64,000 bases of DNA from Delphinus delphis (lineage: Eukaryota; Chordata; Mammalia; Artiodactyla; Delphinidae): the NCBI RefSeq assembly GCF_949987515.2, contig NC_082694.2:69376080-69440079 (forward strand), given 5' to 3'. The position numbers and the translations under genes were made by a program. A model generated the notes under the pieces. That model was not told the DNA's origin. It searched no databases and was given only the letters and a program-made list of their open reading frames with translations. This document shows positions 10,295-22,714 of the stretch, one piece after another; the first letter of the stretch is position 1, and every line of letters begins with the position of its first letter.

Positions 10295-10435
10295 CTGCAT
10301 GCCTGGGCTTTAATCCTAACAGCAACCCTGGTTAGGTAGCTGATGTCATCTCCATTCATGGATGGAAAAACTGAAACCTGGAGAGGTGTGGTGACTTGTC
10401 CAGGGTTGCACTACAAGAAGAGCTGAGATTTGGAC
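10295..10435 (-). repeat. MIR-like SINE fragment
   Basis: In reverse orientation it shows aatcctaacagcaaccctgg, ggatggaaaaactgaaacct and ggtgacttgtccagggttgc, in MIR core order. Confidence 0.65.
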
Positions 10436-10557
10436 CCTCCCCCCCACCGAAGTGGCTAGGCTGGACCTGGTGCACGTGACCTCTGGCTTCACTGCCTGCC
10501 CCCACTGCTGCTCCCCTTCTGCAGCCCTTTACTGTGCCTCTCCTGCTCTTCGCTTTT

Positions 10558-10973
10558 TTTTTTTTTTAACACAGTAACCTAACCTCTCCTTAGGAAGCTG
10601 TGGGTTGTTTTTTTTTAAAAAATACATTTATTTATTTAATTTATTTATTTTTGGCTGCATTGGGTCTTTGTTGGTACGTGCGGGCTTTCTCTAGTTGCGG
10701 TGAGCGGGGGCTACTCTTCGTTGCAGTGCACGGGCTTCTCATTGCGGTGGCTTCTCTTGTTGCGGAGCATGGGCTCTAGGTGCACAGGCTTCAGTAGCTG
10801 TGGCACATTGGCTCCGTAGCTGAGGCTCGCAGGCTCTAGAGTGCAGGTGCAGTAGTTGTGGTGCACGGGCTTAGTTGCTCCATGGCATGTGGGACCTTCC
10901 CGGCCAGGGCTCTAACCCGTGTCCCCCTGCATTGGCAGGCGGATTCTTAACCGCTGTGCCACCAGGGAAGCCC
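10558..10973 (-). mobile_element. CHR-type tRNA-derived SINE with extra 3' segment
   Basis: The SINE body runs from the tRNA-like head at 10973 (gggcttccctggtggcacag on the minus strand) to about 10640. It then has an A-rich tail, a 40-bp non-SINE segment (10568-10607) and a second A run (10567-10553). Near-identical flanks cctgctcttcgctttt (10542-10557) and cctgctctttgctttt (10973-10988) look like a target site duplication that encloses both tails. Confidence 0.85.
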
Positions 10974-11181
10974 CTGCTCTTTGCTTTTTACTCTTTCCAT
11001 CCCACGTAGACCCCTATTTCCTTACTCCAACTCCAAACACTTTGGCTAGTTGAGGGCTCCGCAGCACTCCTCCTTAATCCCAGTTACAAGCTCCACTGTC
11101 TGCTGTGGCTGTTCTGCCTCCTGCCTACCCCCCTTTGTCCCCCCAGCAGAGCCCACTTCCCCCCGATTCCCAGCCTCCCAC

Positions 11182-11302
11182 CTGAGCAGAGCTGCTCTAT
11201 CTTGGTATAGTTGAGGTGCAGGGAGTCATTGACCCATGCGAGCATATCATGGCGACTCAGATTCTCACTGGTCACAGACGTGGAGTACACATTGACGGCC
11301 AT
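11182..11302 (-). CDS. MAPRE3: MAPRE3 first coding exon (EB3 residues 1-40, start ATG 11302-11300)
   Basis: The acceptor CTTTACAG lies 7 nt before the ATG. The start context GGT-ATG-G has G at -3 and +4. The exon reads [20 protein letters not shown], then [20 protein letters not shown], and ends at G|GTGGGA. It is the N-terminus of EB3 and the start of the calponin-homology domain. Confidence 0.97.
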
Positions 11303-11312
11303 ACCCCAGCTG

Positions 11313-12884
11313 TAAAGAAAGAAGAAAGGCAAGGTAAGACCCTGGGGGCCTTGTGCTGTTCTTGAGCCCGAAGGAGGGGGAGCTGGAGGGTCTCTGGGGA
11401 AACGAGAAGCATCTTCCTCCAGACCAGCAGTTTACCTCTTGGAGAAGGGGTACTCATTCACTCTTGAAACATTTGGTGAGTGTCTGCTATATGCTAGACC
11501 TGCGCTAAGAAGTGGTGAAGTCAGACGTGGTCTCTGCGTCCAAGGAGTTTACAGACAGGCAAATCCCCACAGCAGGGAGTGACAGGGCAGGAAAAGCAGC
11601 ACATGCAAAGTTCGGGGATGGCACAAAGAAGGGAGGGATCTCTTCTGCTTGACAGGGTCAGCGAAGACTTCAGAGCAGCCTGAAAGGGGTACGAATTTTC
11701 TCAACATACAGGGGATGGGGTAGAAGGGCAGTGCAGGCCCCAGGACTGTCAAGAACAAAGGCATGGCTTATTCCGGGACTCTGAGCTGTTCAGCAGGCCT
11801 GGGGAGCGGGTGTTTGTCTTGGGGTGTGGCGCAACGAGACTGGAAGGGGCTGGTAGCGACGGGCTTTGGTTACCATGAGGAGGAGTCTGGACTCTCTGTT
11901 TAAACAAGGGAAGCCATTAGAGGATTTTAAGCAGACAGTACTTGACCAGATTTGGCTTCTAGAAAGCTGACTAATCTTCGCCTCTGCTCCGACTTCATAT
12001 CCTATAATCCCTGTGGCCTGCTGGCCGATCCACAGGCACCTGAATTCCGCTTATCCAGAAACTTCCCTCAATACACGCTTCTGCTCTTGTATTCGTTATC
12101 CCAGTGAATGTCACCACCAGGCACCCAGTCACCCACGCTGGAAACCTGTGGGGTCGTCCCAGACAGCCTTCTCCCCCTCATCCTCAGAGCCCATCATTCA
12201 GTGAGCCCGGCTCCTCTGCCTTCCCAGTGTGCCCTGCTCTTCGCCTCGCCTCCTGCTGCCTCGGGGTTTCTGCATCCATTCTCTCCAGCCAAGGTTAGCA
12301 GAAGCCTCCTAGGGGGCCTTCCGGCCCCCAGGCACTCCCTCCCCCTAGTCCATCCCTGACACTGCTGCGGTCAGGATCTATGTGAAAGCAGCCCTGGCCA
12401 CGCCCCCATCCCCCCTTCCCCCCCCCGCCCCCCCACCCCACCCCCCCACCAGTGGGTGTAAGCGCCTCCTTACCCTCCCCCATCCCCACGCAGAGGTCAA
12501 GTGTCAGTTGTTATTACTGACTTGCACTGTTAAGAGAGAGGGAAATATTTCTTGTGACTAGGTCTTTATCATAAATGGAGAAATAGGACTGCGTATTTCA
12601 CCAATTGTGAGAGTACATATTTCTGGAGTGAAGAATATTTAGGTTTAATACGCAGATTGTCTCCCTGAAGGAAGAATACACCCATCCCACTTCCGGGTCC
12701 CCTGTGGGCACCTGCTCTTATAATGTGACCCCCTCCCCATCACTTATGAAGCTCTTCAATGAGCCCTCCCTCTCCAGCCCTGTCTTCTACTTTGATCCCC
12801 CAACTGGGAGCCATGGGCAGCTCTCTACTCACCCTCTGCCTGGCATGCAGCCACCACCCCCAAAGTCCACTCATTCTCTGCTCT
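11313..12884. other. MAPRE3 intron 1, proximal block
   Basis: It has an old dispersed repeat at about 11455-12000 (same family as 3380-3760), an L2-like stretch at about 12010-12300 and a C-rich tract at 12401-12450. No exon is seen. Confidence 0.6.
12401..12450. repeat. C-rich low-complexity tract
   Basis: It consists of long runs of C broken by single A, T or G. On the transcribed strand it is G-rich and could form a G-quadruplex. Confidence 0.85.
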
Positions 12885-12887
12885 AGA

Positions 12888-13070
12888 GGTTCTCAAACTG
12901 TGGTCCCTGGAGCAGCTTTGGTGCTCTATGGGCACCAGCTTGTTAGAAATTTCAAGTTAGAAATTCTAATTCTTGAGCCTCGCCCTAGATCTACTGAGTC
13001 AGAAACTGCACTTGCTTGACCAAGAGGGTCTACAGGCACAGTTAAATTAGAGAAGCTGCTTTAGAGAAGA
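12888..13070 (+). repeat. MER5-like hAT-Charlie element
   Basis: It begins ggttctcaaactgtggtccc, continues gcttgttagaaatttcaagt and tctactgagtcagaaactgc, and ends near agaagctgct. This is the MER5A layout. Confidence 0.75.
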
Positions 13071-13075
13071 GGCTC

Positions 13076-14589
13076 AGTTGGTATCTGCTAGGCTGTGCTG
13101 CCCCATGGCCTCACCCCAAGTATATATAATGGAACCTCGCTAGATGCACATTTAACTTCAATAAATTTTTTGAAGAAAAATCAAGAAACCCTCTTGTTTA
13201 TTCTTAGTCCTTCCTCCTCTTAAAAATAGACCTTGTCCTTCATTGCCCAGGGAAAGGGAAGCCAGACAGAGCCAAAAAGCCAAGAGCAACAAAAGTTATC
13301 ATCTTGGGAGCTTCTAAGGACTCAGGAGCTGACAATTCCAGAGATTTCTGAGGGTAATTCTGACTGCACTTGAGTCCCCTCTTACACAGTGGTTTTGAGC
13401 CACCACCCTGTAACCTGACCCTTGCACTAACCACTGGACTTGCTGAAATGCCTGCCTCCCTCATCAGTTAGCATCTCAAAGCCAGTAGTGGTGTTTCTAG
13501 GCCTGTCACAGGCAAGGTATTCAGCAAATTTGTTGAATGACTAAGTGACACCTCCTCACCTTTTCTCCTCTTTCTGAACCATCTTTTATCACCTTCTGGC
13601 CGGGACCCTCCCTCCCCTACTCAACCTTCTGGACTCAGCTTGGGCTCCATCTCCTCCAAGACACGTTCTTTGAGCCCCTGTGCAGGGAGACATGGCCTTC
13701 ATCTGTGTCTCTCTGTCACCCTGAGCTTACTCAATCATGGCGTTGATCACATTCTCTTGTCTGTCCCTTCCACCTGACTGTAAACTCAATGGCCAGGCTG
13801 TTTCATTCACTTTGGGGTTCTAGATCAATTCTCAGTGAATGACAATCACAGAGACTAGAGTTAGGAGAGTGCTTCTTAATTTCCAGGGAACTCACCTAAA
13901 GTAACCTCAGCAGGCGTGGCAGGAGCGCCTGGACACCAGACTTGATTAGACAGGCAGATGGGTAGGGTCAAGGCAAGTGCATTGTATTTTGATGAGTATT
14001 TAGTTAGGGACTCTGAGAAACAGAAAGATTTGCCCTTGTCATCAAGGAGTTTATAGTCTCACTGGGGAGACCAACACACAGGAGAACAGTATAACCAAAT
14101 GCCCCAAAGTGTGGTGAAAACGGTAGGTGCTACAGAAAGTCAGCAAGGAGAGAGCATGCACAGCTGGAGAATGGATTTGAACGGCCCCAATAAGAATGGT
14201 CAGAACCTGCCAGGCCTTCGGGGGTCTGCAGAGGCCTGTGGGATCTCAGTGCGGAGGGGACAAGCCATTCTGGATACTGGCCTACCACAGGCTTTGGGAC
14301 TCATTTCTGCATGAGGTCTTGGGGGCTGCTCTGTCCCTGTGCTCCTGGGGTACAGAGTCTGGGCTGGTCAGGGGTGGTTCTGGGAGGTATAGGGTGGTCT
14401 TAGGTTGGCCCTGGGAATTCCTGAGCCACTTTAGGGATTTTTTTCCTGTTTACTGTGTATGAGTTTCAAGTGCTGATTATTGAAGAAAAGCAGAGGCACT
14501 GGTCCTAGTCTAAACTAATCCTCCAGTTTTTGACTGAAATCATTTGAGCTTCAAGGGTCTTCTAACCTGAGGGCAGCCTTCCTGTGGTT
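13076..14589. other. MAPRE3 intron 1 block, old repeats
   Basis: An L2-like piece lies at about 13560-13850 (ctccatctcctccaagacac, gactgtaaactcaatggcca). A diverged dispersed repeat lies near 14040-14200. The rest is unassigned. Confidence 0.55.
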
Positions 14590-14792
14590 CCCTAGCCTCT
14601 CTAAATATTATATATAACCACATCACGTATATTATTACATAGTATATATGCAATTATATATAACACACTATATAAATATACATTAATATATATTTATATA
14701 TAACGTAGTACATATTCATATATAGTATGTATAACTATATATGATACACTACATATGATATATACCAATCTACTTATATATAATGTATAGTA
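14590..14792. repeat. TA-rich low-complexity tract, left part
   Basis: It is almost pure imperfect (TA)n with occasional C or G. It continues at 15111-15195 on the far side of an inserted DNA transposon. Confidence 0.85.
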
Positions 14793-15110
14793 TAGTTGGC
14801 TCTCAGTGTCCATGGGAGATTTGTTCCAGGACCACCGTGGACAGCAAACTCTGTGGATGCTCGAGTCCCTTATGTAAAATGGCATGGTATTTGCAAATAA
14901 CCTATGCACATCCTCCTGTATACTTTAAGTCATCTCTAGAGTATTTATAATACCTAATACAATGTAAACACTATGTAAATAGCTGCTGGTTCATGGCAAA
15001 TTCAAGTTTTACTTTTTGGAACTTTCTGGAATTTTTTTTTCAAATATTTTCCATCTATGGTTGGTTGAATTCATGACTATGGAACCCACGAATATGGAGG
15101 GCTGACTGTA
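14793..15110 (+). mobile_element. Tigger-like (TcMar) non-autonomous DNA transposon
   Basis: The ends are inverted repeats. The left end agttggctctcagtgtccat is mirrored by the right end, where the reverse complement of cacgaatatggagggctgac gives gtcagccctccatattcgtg. The element is flanked by TA, the mariner-type target. Internal text cttatgtaaaatggcatggt and ctaatacaatgtaaacacta matches the Tigger-derived family. No transposase is encoded. Confidence 0.75.
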
Positions 15111-15195
15111 TAATATAGTTAGTGTTCTATCTATATATATGTGTGTGTATAGCTATATATTTTATAGTTATTTTATTTTATATCTATATAATTTA
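15111..15195. repeat. TA-rich low-complexity tract, right part
   Basis: This is imperfect TA/TG repeat sequence, continuous in character with 14590-14792. Confidence 0.8.
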
Positions 15196-15928
15196 AAAAC
15201 TCCTCCTGGTGCACAACAAGGTATTAGAACCAAAGTCCTCATCTGATGCATGTGCTTGGCTGGGACTGCCTGGCCTGCATTGCAATGGCACAGGCTGGGA
15301 TATTGGGGTGTTTTGTGACCTCCCTGGGGTACAGCGTTGGCTATTTTCCTCCTTGGTAAGTATGAAAAATCTCCAGTCTCCCTTCCAGAACACAACGAAA
15401 GACCTTGCTATCAGGGCCCTAAGAGTCACCAAAAGCTACACAGGTACTGGAAAAATGCCCAAATCTTCTCAGCTTGGCCAGAAATTCCCAGCTCTGTCCG
15501 TGCCTGATGATGGAAGGGCATTTTCCACACCTTTGATTAGTCTGAATCTAGGGTCCCCAAAGAGCCAGCAGTGCCTGTAAGGAGAAAGCTGGAAAAGAAT
15601 GGCTCCTCTCAGGGCCAAACCAGCAATTATGCTTTTTACCTCCTGTGGCGCTTTTGGGGCAGAGCTTTGTCTCCACTTGCGACTGGCTCTGGTTCTTTCA
15701 GGGGATGCTACCCTCTGGCCCAGCTGAGGTCCATTTTGGCTCAGGAGGACTCATCCAAGACACTTGGGGGTCTCTGCAAGGATTCTCAGTCACACTTGCT
15801 GGGGCGGGGGGCGGTCACGAAGAAACCAGCCTCCTAGTTCCCTTCTTCCTCATCATGGTGGGGAGGGCAGGATGCCCTTTTGATTTTCCTCTCCCAGATT
15901 TGGCCCTATAAATACAACTAAATTATGG

Positions 15929-15942
15929 CCAGCAGGTGGCAC
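15929..15942 (+). promoter_or_regulatory. CTCF-like core motif, forward
   Basis: CCAGCAGGTGGCAC fits all 14 positions of the core consensus CCASYAGRKGGCRS. Occupancy is unknown. Confidence 0.6.
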
Positions 15943-16654
15943 CCAGGTCCTGGGCAAAGACTCCTTTAAAAGTTTCTCCCATCCCCAAATCCCTCTCTCC
16001 CTAGCTCAGTTTAGAAAAAGAAGAGCCCCTAACTTTGACCTTGTCCCTCAAAGAGGAAGCCTGGTTTGGTCAAAACCTGGTGGTGTCAGGGCACGGGCTT
16101 GAGTGGAGTCCTTGTTCCTGACCCAGGTGTCCTCTGAGAACTGAACCAGCTAGAGTGGCCTAGGGCACTAGGCCCACTCTAAGATTCTGGACTCAACTAA
16201 ACCAACCTCCCGCTTCCCCAAAGCCATAAGTTAAACTCATCAACGGGTCCAACTTCTGATGACTTACTGTATTGGGGGTTGACTCGGGCCTCGATTCAAA
16301 TCAGAGCAGCTTCTGGGGGTGGAGGAGGCATATAAAGCATTGGCCCAAGCATCTAGCCCCAAGTGGACCAGTTGCCTCCAAGTCCAGCAGAGACCATGTC
16401 TGAGACAACTCTTAAAGTTGACTACACCTGTAACCAAGGGCTGCTTCTCCTCCCCTGAGAGAATGGTAGGCAACCACCCAGAGGAGGCAGGCTCTGTTCC
16501 AAGGGCTACAATAGCAGGGTCTTCCAACCCTGTCCCTGGGACACTTCCTTTCCTTTCTCTTAATGCTCAGCGGCCTAAATCAGAGCAAGTCATCCTGCAC
16601 TAGAGCTGTGCAAAATCAAGTCGCTCTTCCTTCCCTGGTGCCATGGTGTGGGAG

Positions 16655-16790
16655 GAGCGAAGGGTCTGGGTGCAGATGGCCTGGGTTCATGCTCTGGCCT
16701 TGTCAGTGGTTGATCTGGAGTCTGAGCAAGTGGCTGCACCCAGAGCCTTCATCTCCTCATATTCGAAATTGAGATGATAACTAAGGCTTT
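16655..16790 (+). repeat. MIR-like SINE fragment
   Basis: It includes cctgggttcatgctctggcc, gagtctgagcaagtggctgc and ttcatctcctcatattcgaa in MIR order. Confidence 0.5.
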
Positions 16791-17845
16791 TGGGAGACAA
16801 ATGCTAAATCCGCAAGAGCAGCATTCATGGTGGGAACTTCAACCACCATGGCAGACCAGGAGACAAGCTATCGGAAGGGGGGCAGGCCTGGACGTACCCC
16901 TCCCGTGCACGTCCCCACTGAGGGGGAACGACCATCGCCTGCGGGGGGGCAGGTAGAGTCGAGTCTCAGGGACACGCAGAATGAGAGTCTGCACGAGAGA
17001 GGACAGAGGCACCAATGTTGAACCTTGTCAGGTTTGTTCTGGACATTGTTAGGTAGACTTGCTGGCGGAAAGGTTAGGGTATTAAATGAGCAGTCTGTCA
17101 CAAAGGCATGGAAATAAAACGGGTGGATTGGCTGTGGTGGGGAGGGGCTCTGAGAGCAGAGGAGGGCTGGGCCTGGGGTTGAGGGAAAGTAGGCTGAATA
17201 GACTCCAGTTTCAGAGAAGGGGAGCACATGCCACTTGGCCAGATGACAGCTGTCAGCCACACGGGCTGAAGAAACATCATTTGAAAGGAAGATAAAGTGA
17301 CATGGCTTGAATGTGCCCCCCAAGACCAGAACTGCTTTTGAAGCATGAAGGATCAGTAAGGAGACACCAGGCCCACTAGTGCCACAGACACAAACGTTCC
17401 TTTCCCCACACGTCCCAGCAGCCGCTGCAGCCCCCCTCTCTCTTTATGTTCAGGCCGCAGATGGGCCAGCAATCCCCTCCCCGGCGGTGTGCACAGAGCT
17501 GGACTGAGAGCCAGTCTGACTGGGGCATCCTCCCAACAGGTACCGAGTTCTGTTCTCAGATCCACCCCGAAGCCCTGCTCTGAGGAGTCCGGCAGCTATA
17601 TCGCCATGTTCTATAGTTTCTCTTTTCCTTGCATCAGAGGAAGAGGTGGTTTTCAATCTCTTGCTGAGCATCCCGGGGCTTCATGCTCATCCATGTGCCG
17701 CATCTGGCTGTGTGTGGCCAGCAGGCGCAGCCAGCTTGCTACTCTCCTGCTCCTTGGGGTCAACAGATAGGGAATGTGGCCAGAAAACCACACCTTCTGA
17801 GCCCACCTGCCACCTGAAACCCCACAGTGCAGTTCAGCCTCTCCC

Positions 17846-17869
17846 ATTCATTCATTCATTCGTTCATTC
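17846..17869 (+). repeat. (ATTC)n microsatellite
   Basis: It is about six tandem attc units with one change to gttc. Confidence 0.9.
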
Positions 17870-19540
17870 AGCAATATTTTATTGCGTCCGGGGCCCTGAG
17901 CCAGTACTAATTAAGGAAAGAAATGGGCACCAGAGCTCCAGCATAGCTGCCAGAGGGTCACAACCAAAAGCCACGCCTGCCCCTGCTCTCCCCCTGCTCA
18001 GAACCCTGATCGGAACTCTGTGGGGAGCTTTCCAGGGTGCTGGGAAGAACAGGAGTCAGACACATCAGTCATCCTCTACCTGTCACGAAGGTTGTTCAGC
18101 CCCCAAAGTGGAGAGAGGATTAACCTCTGGTTCCCACCGACGGGGTCCCTCATTAACCCCACAGCAATCCCATGCTCAAGAGAATCATTCTGATTCTTCA
18201 GGCTTGAAAAGTGAGGCTTGGATACTTCCAACTACTTGCTCAAAGTCTCACAGGCAGCTGGTGGCTGAGCCCATGGCCAAGCCACATGTTCTACATTAAG
18301 CCTCGCTTCCCCGCACTGCACAGCTCCAGGAGCCTGCTGCTGGTAGCCTTGTTTTGATGGCAGCTCCCATCGTGGAAGCTTGTTGACTTAAAAAGTAGGT
18401 GTTTGTGGAACTTAAAGATGTCCAGTAGAGAACCTTTGGAAAGAAAGGTTTAACCTTCTACCTGCCCACCGACACGGATCCTACTAAAAACGGATTCATT
18501 TTAGCAAGTGACGAGTTCTGTTTACTCCCCTCCCGGGTTTCCATGAACCCTCTGAGTTATGACCAGATAGAGCAATCTGGCCAGGACTCCCCAGAGGACT
18601 CCTTCCCCGGGACAGCAGCTACAAGGGGGCATGGCAGCATTACCCAGATCTGCCTCTTCAGAGTTTAGATCGTGTTCAGCAGGACACGTTCAGGACTCCA
18701 GTGACTGGGACCTCAGCGGGGTTCAGGATCTTAGGGAAGAGCGACATGACCTAAAAGTGTCGTGAGAAAAGAATCCTGGAGAAGCTCCAGTCCCTACCTG
18801 AACTTACACCGTCCAGATCCCTGTCCTAGACCTGCTGGAGTAGGCGTGCGCTGGTTCCCCACCAGCCGCGGAACTACTCCACCTGCCCCATCTCCACTTT
18901 TTAAATGCAGCTTTGTGGTCTGAGCCTCCCCGTGAGTCAGGGCTTTGGTCAGCCATGAGAAGAAGGTGATTGGCTGCGTCTGCCAGGGCTTTGTGACCCG
19001 CCGGCAGGGCTCTTCCGGTCTCTCAGAACCATTCATCCCTGCCTGCACATATTGCCCCCATGCAACCCCAGAATAATTAATCTGGATGTGTGACCCAGCA
19101 GGGCAAGGAGTAACAAATTTGCAGATTTTCCCAACAGGTGACTTCAGCCCCCCCCTGGGCCCGGGCAGGAAGGGGTAGCCCAGTGACAACGGGCATAGCC
19201 CCGTGTCAGGAGTGGGAAACGTTTTGGCAAGCTCCTCAGAGTTCTCTCTCCTCTGATCCCACAGCATCTGTTCCAGTTTTCCTGGCCGGTAGGATGCATC
19301 TACAAAGCAGAATATATGGGAAATCTGGAGTTGGGGAAGGATCGTGGTTAGAGGCCCAGCTTCAGGAAGCCCAGATGGCAGTCCCCAGGCAGAAGGGGCA
19401 GAAAAAGCACAGTTCTGTGTAGCCTGTCTCCCTCTCAGACTGGTGTTCTACAGTCTCGGAGGCCTGAAGCTGGATGTGTGTTGGGCGCCTGCTTCTCAAA
19501 CAGGTGCCCCTGGATTCTCAGTGTCTGCCTCAGTCATGCT
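17870..19540. other. MAPRE3 intron 1, single-copy block
   Basis: No repeat or exon is recognised. The part near 18880-19140 has an unrepetitive, possibly conserved look, including gaataattaatctggatgtg, but conservation cannot be judged here. Confidence 0.5.
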
Positions 19541-19544
19541 GGTA

Positions 19545-19745
19545 ACGCTGACCGAGTACTTGCTGTGTGCCGGCCTCTGCTCAGCGCTTTGTATGCATGA
19601 CTCACCTAGTCCTCGTAACAGCTCTATGAAATGCGGACTGTTTTGTCCCCTTTTTATAGATGAGGAGACTGAGGCCCAAAGTCAAGCAGCTAGGAGATGT
19701 TAGAGCGAGGATTTAAAGCCAAGTTGTCTGACTGGAGATCTGGTA
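19545..19745 (-). repeat. MIR SINE
   Basis: In reverse orientation it has gagtacttgctgtgtgccgg, agtcctcgtaacagctctat and tagatgaggagactgaggcc, followed by the tRNA-like end. Confidence 0.8.
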
Positions 19746-20519
19746 TTCTTCAAGGAGCCTGCTTGAGGCATGCCCAACACCCCCTGCAGGACCAAAAGAC
19801 CTGGTGTTTCCCTCACAGCCGTTGGGCGCAGAGGGTAGAGACCTGGGAACTGCAGGGAGTTCTTCTAGGAACCAAAGAATTAGAGAAGACCAAGGGTCCC
19901 CGAATTATTTTCAAGACATATTTGTGGAAGGCAGAGTTCCACTGAAGGCTTAAAAACAAAAAGCCAAAATTAGATTTAGGCCAGTGACAAGGTTATTAAA
20001 TATTAGAATGTGAGCTTTCAGAGTTACGCAGCCTTATTTATGATTTAATAAGGAATATAATGCCTAGCTCTAAGTACAGTCCTAGGTATCTGGGAAGGAG
20101 CTGGATGGTCTCGAGAAGCTCTTCCCGGCCACAGGATGTGGAGATTTGGTCTTGAGGACCATGCTGGAAGCCGCAGGCTGCAGAATGGCCAGCAGCTGCA
20201 CCTCTCCTGATGAGAGCTATAACTGCCTTTCCTGTTACCAGTGACTGCACCGTGAACCTTATGGTCCTAGCATAGGAAACGGTTTAGCAAATCACCAGAC
20301 TAGACCTCCTCAACTGTTCTTTCCCTTGACCCCAGACCTGGTAGCAGGAGTCAAGACCCTGCAGAGCAGGCTGGTCCCAAAGCCACGACCTCAGTCCGAT
20401 CCTTGAATGGGGTTCCAGCTGATCTGGAGGATGACCTGCCACAACCCAGTCAGGAGCTGTTTCTTCTGACAGTCACCGTGTGCCAAAGACCATAGTGCTC
20501 TTTCTAATTTTGAGTCTTT
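19746..20519. other. MAPRE3 intron 1, unassigned block
   Basis: I see no gene or clear repeat here. Confidence 0.5.
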
Positions 20520-20868
20520 TTCATTTTTATTTCTTTATTTATTTTTGGCTGCATTGGGTCTTCGTTGCTGCACGTGGGCTTTCTCTAGTTGCTGTGAGCA
20601 GGGGCTACTCTTCGTTGCGGTGCACGGGCTTCTCATTGCAGCGGCTTCTCTTGTTGCAGAGCACGGGCTCTAGGCACACGGGCTTCAGTAGTTGCGGCTC
20701 GCGGGCTCAGTAGTTGTGGCTTGCGGGCTCTAGAGCGCAGGCTCAGTAGTTGTGGTTCATGGGCTTAGTTGCTCTGCGGCATGTGGGATCTTCCCAGACC
20801 AGGGCTCGAACCCATGTCCCCTGCATTGGCAGGCAGATTCTCAACCACTGCGCCACCAGGGAAGTCCC
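20520..20868 (-). mobile_element. CHR-type tRNA-derived SINE (long form)
   Basis: On the minus strand it begins gggacttccctggtggcgca and has the internal box ggttcgagccctggtctggg. It ends with an A/T-rich tail of attt units (20520-20545 on the plus strand). Confidence 0.9.
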
Positions 20869-22714
20869 GGTTTTTCTTCTTCATATTTCTCTTTCCAAGC
20901 TACTGAAACATTGCTCTAATGTCACTCAGCGAGTGTTTACTGACCACTACCATAATGTGCTAAGCACCCCACAAGGCACCATGCGGACATGGGATGATTT
21001 TAAGTCATGGGTCTTCTCCTTAAGGAGCCTTTGTTTGGTTGAAGAAATAAGAGTAATTCATAAAATAAGAGATTTCCTTGTTTTATAGTTCCAAGAGAAT
21101 ATATGAAGTACTGACTTGTGCAAGGGTATTTGGCTTTTAAGTGCTCCAGGAGAGTGTAAAGGATGAGTGGGGCCTCAGTAGTTAGATGGCTTCTGGGGGT
21201 AGGTGGCACCTAACTTAGGCCTTTATAGATGACAGGACAACAGAAAGCAGTGAAGAGAATATGGAAAATTTGGGACTTGGGAAACATGTTTATTATTACT
21301 TTTATTTGAAAAATGAGCACGAGACCAATGATTAAATCTTAGAGGAATGTTAGAGGATGCAATCAAGAGAGGAAATGAGAGGGACGTGGTGTCCCAGGAG
21401 CCAAGGGAGGGACCAATTTCAAGGAGGAGGTTACCTGCCCTGTTTAATGAAGTTACCAGGCCTTGGATAGAGAAATAGTCATTAGACTGTGCAAAAAGAA
21501 ATGATGAAACTCTGAGTCGTTCTGTTGGAGTGTGAGGACAGAAGCTAGACCTGCAGACAATTCCAGAGTCCCGGATCATTTGCCCGAGAGGATGCTGAGG
21601 AGGGAAATCAGGGGTTCATCACCAAGGCCACTGGGTCCGCTGCAGCACTGCAGGTGGACTAGAGAGTGACGGCTTGCGAGGCGGAAAACACCTCGCTTCT
21701 TTCAGTAAAATCTGGAAAATTCATGTCCTATCCTTAAATTCTAGATCGTATCTGTCTAAGGAGGCTCATGAGTGCAACCTCATGGTCTTACTAAAGCTTT
21801 TTACAACATGGTGTCATGAACGAAAAGAAAGAATGGGAACAAATTTTAATATAATAAAGTCTTGACTAAGTTGAATGTTTGGAAAATGTTTTAAATATTA
21901 ATATACTGTTGTTTAACTGTGGTTAATCAAATCCCCTTTTGGTCTTTAGTTTTGTTGAAAATTATTAAGGAAGGGTAGAATAAACAAAATTTGTTACTAA
22001 GGACTTTCCAGAGCCTCAGATTCACCTACTCATTGATCACCGTTTATGGAGTGTGTGTTCCAGGCACTGAGCCAGGCATGGGGCCTAAGGAAAGGAAAGG
22101 GACCCAGTCTGGCCCCTTGAGGAGTTCGCAGACTAGGGTGGGAGTTAGACACGTGAACATAATAACCAAAGGGCGACACATTACACAACCCCAGATGCAG
22201 GAAGGGCATGCTGCTGAGCAGCTCTGCTTCCTGGGTCAGGGACGGCTTCTAGAGGAAGCATAGTTTGAGTTGGGTCTTGAAGGAAAAGCTCATCAAGCAA
22301 ATAAGAGTCAAAAGGATAGAGGAACAGACTGGGAGGAAGGAGAGGATTACAAATAGTTCACCCCAGAATGCATGTTGCGGGCAGAAGGAGATGTGGTTAA
22401 AGGTAGACAGAAGCTACAACCGAGAGCTCTGTAAGGCAGCTGGGAGTTATTCCATCCTGGGGGAAACTCAGCAAGGGATGTTTTCCCCCATGTATATATC
22501 TGTAACAATACAAAAATATTTGTAACACTACTATAGTTAAAATAGTAGCTGAGTGTAATTTCCAAATCAAAAATATAGAAAATGAAATTACAATGCTTAG
22601 AAACTGCATTAAATTTATAACTCTTGAGGCTTTAGTTTATATTATCTTTTCCGGTAAGAACTGAAGAGATTCCCAAGTGCTGCTTGCAGAAATCAGTGCC
22701 CCTCCAAATTTTCG
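20869..22714. other. MAPRE3 intron 1 block with old dispersed repeats
   Basis: Diverged copies of the unnamed old repeat occur at about 20925-21420 and 22020-22360. The latter includes gaggagttcgcagactaggg and gagttgggtcttgaaggaaa. The rest is AT-rich and unassigned. Confidence 0.5.

Larger units (their letters stand above)
15196..17845. other. MAPRE3 intron 1, mostly single-copy block
   Basis: It holds a CTCF-like core at 15929-15942 and a MIR-like fragment near 16655-16790. No exon or other repeat is recognised. Confidence 0.6.

Noticed and set aside
14831..14845. REST/NRSE-like sequence accaccgtggacagc
   Set aside because: Only the right half-site is complete. The left half has at least two mismatches, and the match lies inside a DNA transposon.
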